A stretch of 64,000 bases of DNA, taken from NCBI RefSeq assembly GCF_002763455.1, contig NZ_NIXK01000003.1:124001-188000 (forward strand), written 5' to 3'. This DNA comes from Lentibacillus sediminis. GTDB taxonomy: Bacteria > Bacillota > Bacilli > Bacillales > Amphibacillaceae. Both the position numbers and the translations under genes were made by a program. Of this stretch, positions 44,351 through 53,101 are shown piece after piece (position 1 is the stretch's first letter; every line of letters begins with the position of its first letter). Under the pieces are notes generated by a model, which worked only from the letters and a program-made list of their open reading frames with translations, did not search any database and was not told where the DNA came from.

Positions 44351-45778
44351 ATGAGTGAAAAATTCAACTTATTTTTAAATGGTTCATGGAAAGAGACAGA
44401 TGAGAAGCTTGAGGTTTTAAATAAATATACTGGAGAGGTTTTTGCGGAAGTTTCCAAGGCAGGAGAAAATGATGTTGATTACGCGATAGAAAGTGCTGCT
44501 GAGGCGTTTGGCTCCCGCGGTTTATCTCCATATGACCGTTTTGAAGTGCTTAAAAAAGTAGCAGATGGCCTGCGTGAGGAAAGAGATGCATTTGCTAAGA
44601 CAATGGTGCAGGAAGCAGGGAAGCCGATTCAGCAGGCGCTGACTGAAGTGGATCGTGCCGTGCAGACGATGGAACTTTCTGCGGAAGAGGCAAAACGGAT
44701 TAGCGGACAAGGGGTGCCGGTGGAAGCTGCCCCTGGATCAGAAAACCGCATGGCATTTACCATCCGTGTTCCGGTCGGGGTAGTTGGAGCAATTACACCA
44801 TTTAACTTTCCTCTAAACCTCGTTGCCCATAAAATCGGTCCGGCAATCGCTGCAGGAAATGCCGTAGTGCTGAAACCTGCAAGTGCTACACCTGTGACAG
44901 CATTAAAGTTAGCCGCATTATTTGAAAAAGCCGGGCTGCCGGCAGGTCTGTTAAATGTCATCGTTGGCTCTGGCTCAGTAGTTGGCAAACAAATGCAAGA
45001 GGACGGCCGAATCTCGACATATACATTTACCGGAAGTGCAGAAGTCGGACTAAAACTGAAACAGAACACGGGGCTAAATAAACTGATTTTAGAACTCGGC
45101 AATAACTCTCCGGTAATTGTCGATAAGGACGCAGATGTGGACAAGGCTGCAACTACTTTGGCGACAGCCGGGTTTGCTTTTGCCGGTCAGACCTGCATCA
45201 CGCCACAGCGACTGTATGTCCACCACTCTGTTAAAGATGCTTTTGAAAAAAAATTGGTGAAAGAAGTAGAAAAAGTCCAGGTCGGTGACCCTATGGACGA
45301 AAATACTGCGGTTGGCCCAATGATCGCAAAAGAAGAAGCGAAGAGGGCGGAAGATTGGGTAAACAAAGCAGCCGAAAACGGGGCGAAAATTCTTACCGGC
45401 GGCACGCGTGAAGGAGCCGTCTATCAGCCGACGGTTATAACCGGTGCTACGAAAGATATGTCCGTGGTATGTGAAGAAATTTTCGCTCCTGTTGTCAGCA
45501 TTATCGCATATGAGGACCTGGATACCTGCATCGCAGAATTAAATGAATCGCCTTATGGCTTGCAGGGAGGAATTTTCACCCAGAACCTGGACACGGCCTT
45601 TTTTGCAGCGAGAAATGTTCAGGTTGGCGGTCTAATCGTTAATGATTCCTCGCAATACCGAGTGGACCTCATGCCGTATGGCGGTGTGAAAGACAGCGGC
45701 TGGGGCAAAGAAGGACCGAAATATTCGATCGAGGAAATGACCAAAGAACGGCTTGTTGTCTTAAACCTGAATCAGTAA
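44351..45778 (+). CDS. NAD(P)-dependent aldehyde dehydrogenase
   Basis: 475 residues. The cofactor region reads FNFPLNLVAHKIGPAIAAGNAVVLKPA; the general base Glu is in LELGNNSP and the catalytic Cys in GFAFAGQTCITPQR (about residue 280). The substrate class cannot be read; lactaldehyde, succinate-semialdehyde or sulfoaldehyde dehydrogenases look alike at this level. AGGAAGGAGACGT precedes the ATG. It stands alone between repeat copies. Confidence 0.88.
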   Translation: MSEKFNLFLNGSWKETDEKLEVLNKYTGEVFAEVSKAGENDVDYAIESAAEAFGSRGLSPYDRFEVLKKVADGLREERDAFAKTMVQEAGKPIQQALTEVDRAVQTMELSAEEAKRISGQGVPVEAAPGSENRMAFTIRVPVGVVGAITPFNFPLNLVAHKIGPAIAAGNAVVLKPASATPVTALKLAALFEKAGLPAGLLNVIVGSGSVVGKQMQEDGRISTYTFTGSAEVGLKLKQNTGLNKLILELGNNSPVIVDKDADVDKAATTLATAGFAFAGQTCITPQRLYVHHSVKDAFEKKLVKEVEKVQVGDPMDENTAVGPMIAKEEAKRAEDWVNKAAENGAKILTGGTREGAVYQPTVITGATKDMSVVCEEIFAPVVSIIAYEDLDTCIAELNESPYGLQGGIFTQNLDTAFFAARNVQVGGLIVNDSSQYRVDLMPYGGVKDSGWGKEGPKYSIEEMTKERLVVLNLNQ

Positions 45779-45822
45779 TAATAGAAGGCTGTTTTCTGAA
45801 AAATGTTGTTTTTACCCAATAT

Positions 45823-46217
45823 CTATAAACTGCGAACTAATCCACCGCTCCGGAAATACCCCTCGCTTTCCGCGGGTGGCTGGTGAGCCTCCTCGCGCTA
45901 TCTCCGCTTGAGGGGTCTCACCGATGCCATTCCTCCCGCAGGAGTCTCGGGGTATTTCCTCCGCTGAGAATGTGCTTTGCAACTTTCTCACATTTATAAT
46001 CATAACAGTTATTCACTTTGTTGATGGTTGATTGGAGCGGAGGGTATCCGACTCCTGCGGGAAGAAAAGCCTAGGCGAGACCCCGAAGTGCGCATCTCAC
46101 AAGGGGGCTCGGCAGCTTCCCGCGGAAAGCGGATGCCCGTAGCGGAAATCAACGAGCACTCTGTCGCATTTTCCATCAACTGCGAAATAAATAAGCAACA
46201 AAACTTACGAAAAGAGC
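45823..46217 (+). repeat. long intergenic repeat, full copy A
   Basis: Left half: CTATAAACTGCGAACTAATCC to GGAGTCTCGGGGTATTTCC. Right half: TATCCGACTCCTGCGGG to the ATTTTCCATCAACTGCGA end, and a further AAAACTTAC...AAAAGAGC extension. The two halves are imperfect reverse complements, so the single strand could fold into a long irregular hairpin. It is nearly identical to the copy at 62449. No gene is encoded; the whole 490-base gap before the MATE gene is this element plus a terminator. Confidence 0.85.
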
Positions 46218-46225
46218 CTAATAGA

Positions 46226-46261
46226 AAAAGCGAGGAAGTGCATGCACACTTCCTCGCTTTT
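46226..46261. terminator. bidirectional terminator next to the MATE gene
   Basis: AAAAGCGAGGAAGTG (46226-46240) pairs perfectly with CACTTCCTCGCTTTT (46247-46261). Confidence 0.9.
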
Positions 46262-46267
46262 ATGTTG

Positions 46268-47638
46268 CTATTCCACTGCAGGATGGCTCCCGGTTTCCCG
46301 GTATTTCTTTTGAACATAGAGAAGCCGCCACAGCAACGCCGCTGCTCCGCAGGATAAGCCGGTAATGATTCCTATCCAGTAGCCGAATGGTCCAAGGGTC
46401 GTATAGTTGGCGAGCAGCCAGCCAGTCGGCAAGCCGATGACCCAATAGGAAACCAGGGCAATTACCAAGGTCATATTGACATCTTTATACCCGCGGAGCG
46501 CTCCTTGAATTGGTGCCCCGATTCCATCTGCCAGCTGATAGAAAATAGCATAGTAGATAAACTGTTTGATCAGTGAAACTACTTCCGGATTGGCATTGTA
46601 CATTCTGGCGACCGGTTCATTGAACACATAGAGTACAACACCGGCAAACAGAGCGATGAACAGCCCGCCGCTGATGCCGATATAGCCATATATCCTGGCC
46701 TCACGGAACCGATTGCCGCCAATTTCAAAGCCGATCGCAATCGTCAGCGCCATTCCCACACTGAGAGGCACCATATACAGCAAAGAGGCAAAATTTAAGG
46801 CGGCCTGGTGTGCCGCGAGGGTGTTTGTCGAGTATTCACTCATTAGAAGTGTCACGACGGAAAAAATACTTGTCTCAAAGAAGATCGCCAGCCCGATGGG
46901 TATACCGATTTTTAGCTGTTCAAGCCATAATTTAAACGAGGGCTTTACCCAATTGACCAGAATTCTGAACCCCCGAAACGGATTTGCATTATGAATAATC
47001 GCCATGGCAAGCACACAGACAAGCCAATAAGTGATCGCTGTAGCAATTCCCGAACCAATCCCGCCAAAAGCAGGGATTCCGAATTTCCCGAAGATGAAAA
47101 TATAATTAAAGAACACATTTAAGGGCAGGGAAATCAGAATAATGATCATCGAGGTCCGCGTTTTGCCCAGTGCATCAATAAAACATCGCAGTGTATTGAA
47201 AATGAATAATGGGACAATTCCTGCTGCCAGTGATAGAAGATAAAATCCAGCGATATTTCTTACTTCCGGTTCGAGATCCATTGTATTCAGAATCGGAGTA
47301 ACAATGAGCGCCCCGGCGACAATGACGATCAGTGCAAGTGCAACTGCCAAATAAATTCCCTGCTGCACTTTTTCCGGGACTTCCTCATTTGCCTTTGCCC
47401 CGGTCAGCTGGGCGATGATCGGAGTAATCGCCAGGAGAATCCCATTGATTCCGGTAAATACCGGCATCCAGAGATTCGCTCCGATCGCCACACCGGCTAA
47501 ATCACTTGCTCCTGCTCGGCCGGCCATCATCGTATCAAAAAATGTCATCAGCGACATGCCCAGCTGCGTAATCAGAATTGGAATCAGTATAATCGAGAAT
47601 AATCGCAGTTTTTCCTTTAGTGTCTTTGTTTCGTACAT
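46268..47638 (-). CDS. MATE-family multidrug/sodium antiporter
   Basis: 456 residues, 12 membrane helices in two similar halves. The N-terminal half begins LFSIILIPILITQLGMSLMTFFDTMMAG, and later helices show the family's AHQAALNFASLLYMVPLSVGMALTIAIGFEIGG. MATE proteins export cationic drugs in exchange for Na+ or H+. No regulator sits next to it. The start is the ATG at 47638; no strong ribosome site was verified. The 3' side is closed by the terminator at 46226-46261. Confidence 0.88.
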   Translation of the reverse strand: MYETKTLKEKLRLFSIILIPILITQLGMSLMTFFDTMMAGRAGASDLAGVAIGANLWMPVFTGINGILLAITPIIAQLTGAKANEEVPEKVQQGIYLAVALALIVIVAGALIVTPILNTMDLEPEVRNIAGFYLLSLAAGIVPLFIFNTLRCFIDALGKTRTSMIIILISLPLNVFFNYIFIFGKFGIPAFGGIGSGIATAITYWLVCVLAMAIIHNANPFRGFRILVNWVKPSFKLWLEQLKIGIPIGLAIFFETSIFSVVTLLMSEYSTNTLAAHQAALNFASLLYMVPLSVGMALTIAIGFEIGGNRFREARIYGYIGISGGLFIALFAGVVLYVFNEPVARMYNANPEVVSLIKQFIYYAIFYQLADGIGAPIQGALRGYKDVNMTLVIALVSYWVIGLPTGWLLANYTTLGPFGYWIGIITGLSCGAAALLWRLLYVQKKYRETGSHPAVE

Positions 47639-47734
47639 GAATTTCCGCTTCCTTTTTTAACCCATTTCTTATAAACTAACATAAGGATCATTATACCTTT
47701 TTAAGTTGCATTTAGATAGAAGGGAAGTACAATT

Positions 47735-48805
47735 ATGAAAAACAAGCGGATTCTGTTTACCGGCGGTGGGAGCGCCGGCCATGTGATTGTCAACCTGGCA
47801 TTAATTCCCGTGTATCTGCGTGACGGGTGGGAAGTTGATTATATCGGTTCTCATGACGGCATTGAAAGGCAGTTGATAGGTGAGATGGAAGGCGTCCGCT
47901 ATCATCCGATTTCTACAGGAAAACTGCGCCGCTACATGTCCAAAGAAAATCTCAAGGATCCGTTTAAAGTACTTAAAGGCACACTCCAGGCCTGGCGGAT
48001 TATTGGCAAACAAAAGCCTCAAGCTGTTTTTTCCAAGGGAGGGTTCGTCTCCGTTCCTGTGGTTGCGGCTGCCAAACTGCGCAATGTGCCTGCCGTTATC
48101 CATGAGTCAGATTACACCCCTGGCCTCGCTAACAAGCTGGCTGTCCCATTTGCCAAAAAAGTGTTGGCTACTTTTGAAGAGACGATGCAGTATCTGCCGG
48201 AGAAAAAAGCAGAATACGTAGGTGCTGTGATCCGTGAAGAGTTGTTTCAGGGAGATAAGCAAGCCGGACTTGCCATGGCCGGTTTGACAAATGACAAGCC
48301 AGTGCTCCTCGTCATGGGCGGGAGCGGCGGGGCCAGGAAAATCAACGAAACTGTCCGCGCCTCTCTGCCCGAACTGCTTGAATCCTTTCAGGTAATTCAT
48401 ATTTGCGGGAAAGGCAATGTGGATCCGGATGCCCGGCAGCAAGGTTACGCCCAGTTTGAATATGTGAATCAGGAATTGAAAGATATAATGGCAGCATCCG
48501 ATTATGTGCTGTCCCGAGCCGGTTCCAACGCCATTTTTGAATTTCTGGCACTACGAATCCCGATGCTGCTGATCCCGCTTTCCAGGCAGGCAAGCAGGGG
48601 GGATCAGATTATCAATGCGGAGTCCTTTGTGGAAAAAAAATACGCCCGCGTTTTGGAAGAAGAAGCATTGTCAGAGCGTGCGCTGATGGAAGAGCTTTTC
48701 CAGCTGAAAAAGGCTGCCCCGGCTATGCGGGATTATATGGAACAATACAAAAGTGAAAAATCCCGCGCCCGTGTGATTGCAATTTTAGAAGAGGTCATGA
48801 AATAA
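47735..48805 (+). CDS. murG: MurG-type UDP-GlcNAc:lipid I N-acetylglucosaminyltransferase
   Basis: 356 residues of GT28. The glycine-rich start FTGGGSAGHVIVNLALIPVY, the SKGGFVSVPVVAAAKLR loop, HESDYTPGLANKL, and the donor motif SRAGSNAIFEFLALRIPMLLIPL are present. It builds lipid II from lipid I. No other cell-division gene is next to it, unlike the usual murG in the dcw cluster; several Bacilli carry such a second, separate copy. AGAAGGGAAG precedes the ATG. A hairpin follows, without a T tract. Confidence 0.88.
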   Translation: MKNKRILFTGGGSAGHVIVNLALIPVYLRDGWEVDYIGSHDGIERQLIGEMEGVRYHPISTGKLRRYMSKENLKDPFKVLKGTLQAWRIIGKQKPQAVFSKGGFVSVPVVAAAKLRNVPAVIHESDYTPGLANKLAVPFAKKVLATFEETMQYLPEKKAEYVGAVIREELFQGDKQAGLAMAGLTNDKPVLLVMGGSGGARKINETVRASLPELLESFQVIHICGKGNVDPDARQQGYAQFEYVNQELKDIMAASDYVLSRAGSNAIFEFLALRIPMLLIPLSRQASRGDQIINAESFVEKKYARVLEEEALSERALMEELFQLKKAAPAMRDYMEQYKSEKSRARVIAILEEVMK

Positions 48806-48842
48806 AGTGGCCCCTACCCCGGACCAGCCGGAGCAGGGGTCA
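48806..48842 (+). terminator. GC-rich hairpin after murG, T tract missing
   Basis: GTGGCCCCT pairs with AGGGGTCAC, with an internal CC...GG stem. A T run is not obvious, so it may be a weak terminator or an RNA stability element. Confidence 0.4.
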
Positions 48843-48876
48843 CTTCCCTGTTTTTGAAGCAGATTCGACGCCATTG

Positions 48877-50007
48877 TCACCGCACACTTCCATAATTAAC
48901 CAGTTGCACATTCACCTTAAAATCTACCGTCACTTCCGGGAACTTCTCATCCCATTCCTGCTCCGTCAGTTTGCCGCTTTCTTTCTTTATCCGGTAAATA
49001 TTGCCAAGTCCAAATGGATCGGAACCCGTCTCCTTCAGACTGGCTAAAAGCTGTTCATACTGCTTTGTGATTTTTTTCTCCATTTCTTTTTCCAGCAAAC
49101 GGGCTGCCTTTTCATCCCGTATTCGCATAGGTTCAGAGGTTTCATAAAGATTAACCTTTAAATTCACTTCAGTTTGAAACTCCAGCCCGCCGACATCGGT
49201 CATCTTCGTCCTTGTTCTCCCGTCAGTAATCAGTGTACTGATGTGCAGCTGCTCGTCATCCGTCTGCAGCTGTCCCTCAATGTAATCGGAAAACGGCTCT
49301 TTGGAAATGCTCACTTCAAGTGGCTTATCGCGAATGTTTTTTTGAAACAAATTCACTAAAAAAGCATCCTTTAATGAAATCTCACCCGCATATTTCCCGT
49401 TATCCATAACAGCCATTCCTATTAGCGCCGCTTTATTGTCTCTTATTCCTAAGAGCGGGAGGATGGGATCCTGTCCGGTATCTTCAAGGGCATGGGTGAA
49501 ATGGAAAAAAGAAACATCCGGAATGGTGTTTTGCTTTATTTCCTTTTCAATCAGGTCCTGCAGGTATTGACCGATATTAGCCGGTGTATTTTCCTGTCCG
49601 GCTGTCAGGACTTCCTTTGCCGTACCTGTGCTTATTGCTGTATACATCATAGAAGATACCCGGGCATCCCGTACCAGAACATTTATATAGGGAGAAATGC
49701 CGTTTTCTGCTATTTCCTTTCCATAAACTACAAGACGGATTTGCCCGGGTTTTAAAGTGAAGCTTGTTTTGTTTGCGGCATCCTCCTCTGCTCCTCTGAC
49801 GGTGTTAGCTGTCCCAGAGAGCGTTGTGGCGATGTTTTGCGCTTCGTCATCAAACCGAAAAGCGATAATTGTTTTTTCGATTTGTCCCTCTTCTGCGGCA
49901 TCGATGCCATAAGAATTAATAATTGCAACCTTTTCAATAATTTTAGTCGGTACACAGGCTGTCAAAACGAGGAGAGCCATGATAATGATTCCCTTTTTAA
50001 GATGAAT
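48877..50007 (-). CDS. GerC-type (GerAC) germinant receptor lipoprotein
   Basis: About 376 residues. A lipoprotein signal with KKGIIIMALLVLTAC leads into the Ger(x)C domain, which includes QIRLVVYGKEIAENGISPYINVLVRD and the C-terminal repeats. It is the peripheral subunit of a spore germinant receptor, anchored to the inner spore membrane by a lipidated Cys. The start is unusual: no ATG, GTG or TTG with a ribosome site lies just upstream, but AAGGGAG is nine bases ahead of an ATT at 50007. Upstream in-frame TTG codons near 50088 overlap the preceding gene further. Overlap with gerAB is 11 bases with the ATT start. Confidence 0.85.
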   Translation of the reverse strand: MHLKKGIIIMALLVLTACVPTKIIEKVAIINSYGIDAAEEGQIEKTIIAFRFDDEAQNIATTLSGTANTVRGAEEDAANKTSFTLKPGQIRLVVYGKEIAENGISPYINVLVRDARVSSMMYTAISTGTAKEVLTAGQENTPANIGQYLQDLIEKEIKQNTIPDVSFFHFTHALEDTGQDPILPLLGIRDNKAALIGMAVMDNGKYAGEISLKDAFLVNLFQKNIRDKPLEVSISKEPFSDYIEGQLQTDDEQLHISTLITDGRTRTKMTDVGGLEFQTEVNLKVNLYETSEPMRIRDEKAARLLEKEMEKKITKQYEQLLASLKETGSDPFGLGNIYRIKKESGKLTEQEWDEKFPEVTVDFKVNVQLVNYGSVR

Positions 50008-51118
50008 GACGACCAGCTCCCTTCTGTTTCCCCCTGCGTTTTTTAATCCATACCATTGGCAAAAGCAGCAATGGATAAACAAAGACAAGCCAAAAACCGT
50101 ATTGCGCAGAAGTATTAATAATCTTTTGGATCAGAAAATGATCGCTGGTAAAGATGCATGCAATCAACAACAGTCCTGCTGTCGCATATAGCGTTATTTT
50201 TTGCGGAACACGGTACAATCGTTTCATGCTATAGGTGATTGCCCACATCAGGAGAAACATATTTGGCAAAACGACCATCATCCATTCGGCAACCACAATA
50301 TAGTCGAATCGCTCAATAAAAGGGAGCGATTGAATTTTAAACAGGTTCAAAACCACCCACTCCCGGTTCTTCAGCTGATCCGTGCTGAAGAAGCCGATAG
50401 AAATGACGGTGGTTATAAGCACGATTAAAGCAGTAAAGGTGACTCCGAAATATACCGGCTTCTTTACTTTCTTTTTGTTTTGGATAAAGGGATAGATCAA
50501 AAAGAGTATTTCAAATCCCAAAAAAGTATAGGCTGTAACTCTTGCTCCACTCAGCAATTCCGGAAAAGAAGCCTGAAAGACCGGCTGAAAATGAGTGAAA
50601 TCCAAGAGAACTGCGGGATGGATCAGTAAAAACAACACCCATAGCGCAAGAAAAAAGAAAATAAAACAAGTCCCGACAATCGCTTTCAGCCCGCCCAAAA
50701 GACAATATACAATCAAGCTCACCAGCAAAAGACCCATCACAAAATTGCTCAACTCCGGGAAAATAAATATCTTCACGACCTCAATATACGTGATGAAGAC
50801 GGAGAATAAAGTGACAGCAAAATAGACAATGTAGACGGTGCCCATGATCTTTCCCAGCCATTTCCCGAACAGATCAATTTGAATGCCCAGTATGTCCGCA
50901 TTATCATAAGATGTTAGAATCCGGAGCATGACAAAAACCACCAGCAGGATCCCTAAAAGGGCGATCAGGATGGAAATCCATGCGTCCTGATAAGCTTCCA
51001 GGAAGACCAGACGAGGAAGGCCCATTATCCCGACCCCCAATTGGATGGAGGATATAATGAAAAATAAATAGAACGCCTGAATCTTCAGGTATGGTTTCAC
51101 TTTTACATTAATATCCAC
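49997..51118 (-). CDS. GerAB/ArcD-type germinant receptor permease subunit
   Basis: 373 residues with about ten membrane helices (APC-like fold), the GerB/GerAB subunit of a spore germinant receptor. It begins YLKIQAFYLFFIISSIQLGVGIMGLPR, typical for this family. It likely recognises the amino acid or nucleoside germinant within the membrane. The gene follows gerAA by eight bases and runs into the GerC gene. Ligand identity cannot be read from sequence. Confidence 0.88.
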   Translation of the reverse strand: MDINVKVKPYLKIQAFYLFFIISSIQLGVGIMGLPRLVFLEAYQDAWISILIALLGILLVVFVMLRILTSYDNADILGIQIDLFGKWLGKIMGTVYIVYFAVTLFSVFITYIEVVKIFIFPELSNFVMGLLLVSLIVYCLLGGLKAIVGTCFIFFFLALWVLFLLIHPAVLLDFTHFQPVFQASFPELLSGARVTAYTFLGFEILFLIYPFIQNKKKVKKPVYFGVTFTALIVLITTVISIGFFSTDQLKNREWVVLNLFKIQSLPFIERFDYIVVAEWMMVVLPNMFLLMWAITYSMKRLYRVPQKITLYATAGLLLIACIFTSDHFLIQKIINTSAQYGFWLVFVYPLLLLPMVWIKKRRGKQKGAGRHSS

Positions 51119-51126
51119 ATGTCCAC

Positions 51127-52629
51127 CTACTCATCAATGTCTTTTCTCTTAGATGCTTTCCTTTTGCTGTAACGGATTAAGTCCTTTGGCCTGTAAGAAG
51201 CAAAACGTTTATTCTGACGGGAGTTAGGCAGCCGGTACAACGTCTTATTCAAATCTTCCCAGCGAAACGGGTAAACGGGAGATAGGTATGGCCTTCCAAG
51301 AGAACTCAGCTTCAGTAAATGGATGATCAGGAAACAGACGCCAAACATCATCCCGATCATTCCCAAGGTACCCGCAAGAATAATCATTGGGAAGCGAATG
51401 ATTCTTATCGCTGTGCCCATCATGTAATTGGGGGTTGTGAAGGAAGCCAGCGCACTAAGGGCAACGAGGATAATCAGAAAGTTGCTGGTAATCCCCGCCT
51501 GCACCGCTGCTGTCCCGATAACAATACCACCAACGATACCAATGGTCTGGCCGATTTTTGTCGGCAGTCTTGCTCCGGCTTCCCTAAGCAATTCAATAAT
51601 AAATTCCAAAAGCAATGCCTCAAATATCGGCGGAAATGGCACGATGGCTCTCGATTCGCCAATCGTGATCAGTTCCTGGGTGGGAATGATCTCATAATGA
51701 AAGGTCGTAGCAGCCACATAGAGAGGGGTCAAGAGCACCGAGATAATGATCGCAATAAACCGCAGATACCTTAAAAAGGTTCCAGCATTCCAGCGCATAT
51801 ACAGGTCTTCCGTCGACTCAAAAAAACTAAAAAAGGTAGACGGGGCAAGGATGGCTGTTGGACTGTTCTCCACCAATACACCGATCCTGCCCCTTGTGAC
51901 GGTATAAGCAAAACGGTCAGGGAGCTCCGAAGAGTAAAACTGCGGGAAAATCGTCTGGGAAGAATCCTCGATATATTGCATGAGCACAGAACTGTCTTCC
52001 AATTGATCAATCTCCAGATCCTTAAGTCTCTGCCGCATTGTATTAACATCCGTTTCATTGGCGATCGACTTCAGATAAATCAGGCGCACCTCACGCGGAG
52101 CTCTTTCCCCGATCATGATTTTTTCCAGGACAAGGTCTGTTGAGTGAATATTCCAGCGAACGATGTTCATATTGATTGCGATGGATTCAGTGAAAGCAAC
52201 TTTTGGCCCCTGAACGAGCGACTCGGTTTCCGCTTGAGTGAGATTACGCTTTTCTTTTTTTGATAAAATAAAGGAAACGGCAGCAGGTTCCCCTTCCACA
52301 TAAATAAATACTTCTCCGATCAATATATTTTGCAAAATATCCTGCAGCTTTTCTTTCGTCTTTCCTGTGCTTAAAGGGATATCATTCAGAATGTCGGGAT
52401 TGGCCCAGGTTTTGTCACTGGTTAATAAAGGTTTCAATAAATAGTTATGCACCATCTCAGGCTCTACGAGATACCCAATATAGAACACAGCTATTTTTTT
52501 CTTCTGATGCTCATAAATGGTGAAAACCAAATCTGGATTATTTTCAAACCTGCTCTCCATCTGTTTCTTTAACTTGTCTACTTTTATAGGAAAAATATTG
52601 TTTGATGATTTCGCTTGATTTTTTCGCAT
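51127..52629 (-). CDS. GerAA-type germinant receptor subunit
   Basis: 500 residues. The N-terminal hydrophilic domain (about 1-285) is followed by four to five membrane helices and the family's ESRAIVPFPPIFEALLLEFIIELLREAG and FTTPNYMMGTAIRIIRFPMIILAG segments. GerAA proteins form the central subunit of receptors that sense germinants. The operon order A-B-C on the minus strand is the classical one. A sigma-G-like promoter lies 36 bases upstream. GGGGACCCC precedes ATG 52629 at a moderate distance. Confidence 0.92.
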   Translation of the reverse strand: MRKNQAKSSNNIFPIKVDKLKKQMESRFENNPDLVFTIYEHQKKKIAVFYIGYLVEPEMVHNYLLKPLLTSDKTWANPDILNDIPLSTGKTKEKLQDILQNILIGEVFIYVEGEPAAVSFILSKKEKRNLTQAETESLVQGPKVAFTESIAINMNIVRWNIHSTDLVLEKIMIGERAPREVRLIYLKSIANETDVNTMRQRLKDLEIDQLEDSSVLMQYIEDSSQTIFPQFYSSELPDRFAYTVTRGRIGVLVENSPTAILAPSTFFSFFESTEDLYMRWNAGTFLRYLRFIAIIISVLLTPLYVAATTFHYEIIPTQELITIGESRAIVPFPPIFEALLLEFIIELLREAGARLPTKIGQTIGIVGGIVIGTAAVQAGITSNFLIILVALSALASFTTPNYMMGTAIRIIRFPMIILAGTLGMIGMMFGVCFLIIHLLKLSSLGRPYLSPVYPFRWEDLNKTLYRLPNSRQNKRFASYRPKDLIRYSKRKASKRKDIDE

Positions 52630-52664
52630 AGTGGGGTCCCCTTCATAAGAACATTGCCGTATGT

Positions 52665-52694
52665 TAGTATGTGAGAAATTCCGGGTAATATAAC
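52665..52694 (-). promoter_or_regulatory. sigma-G-like promoter of the gerA-type operon
   Basis: On the minus strand CATACTA (52671-52665) matches the sigma-G -10 consensus exactly. GTTATA, a partial -35 match, is at 52694-52689 with a 17-base spacer. Transcription would start about 52658, 29 bases before the start codon. Forespore expression is what a germinant receptor needs. Confidence 0.6.
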
Positions 52695-53054
52695 AGGAAA
52701 TGAGAAAAGATCGGGAGAATATAATTTTCCCCTAATCTCTGATTAAGTTGTTGGTTTATTAATTATATAAACTGAGGGAGTATCTAAGGTGAAATAGTCT
52801 TAAGCCAATCTGATTTTGCAGGGTATCGGGATTATCTATAGGTTTATGCGTTTTCCTTCTTGTTCAATGGACTGAATGGTCAGTGATTCCATATTTTTTT
52901 CCAGTTTTGCTCCTATAACATTGGAGAAATTGCAACATTATATGGTTTAGAATCTCTGTGCTTATGAGTGAAATATGGTACTGATATAGCAAATGGTTAT
53001 TCCAGAATCGGGCCTTCTGGAATAAGTGCATGGATGAAATCGTTGGAGATACAA
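52695..53054. other. AT-rich intergenic region without recognised features
   Basis: The 360 bases between the sigma-G-like promoter and the DUF3231 terminator show no convincing ribosome site. A minus-strand frame of 77 codons (52864-53097) overlaps the terminator and has no family-like sequence. I see nothing else here. Confidence 0.4.
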
Positions 53055-53055
53055 G

Positions 53056-53082
53056 AAAAAATGTACGCCCAAAATAGCGTAC
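53056..53082 (-). terminator. terminator after the DUF3231 gene
   Basis: On the minus strand GTACGC (53082-53077) pairs with GCGTAC (53068-53063), followed by ATTTTTT. Confidence 0.75.
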
Positions 53083-53101
53083 CTTAAAATTTTTCATGTT
53101 A

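Noticed and set aside
46028-46357. open frames within the long repeat copies (such as 109 codons at 46028)
   Set aside because: They arise from the GC-rich repeat sequence and are not kept between copies.
52864-53097. 77-codon minus-strand frame upstream of gerAA
   Set aside because: It starts inside the DUF3231 terminator and has no recognisable features beyond being open.
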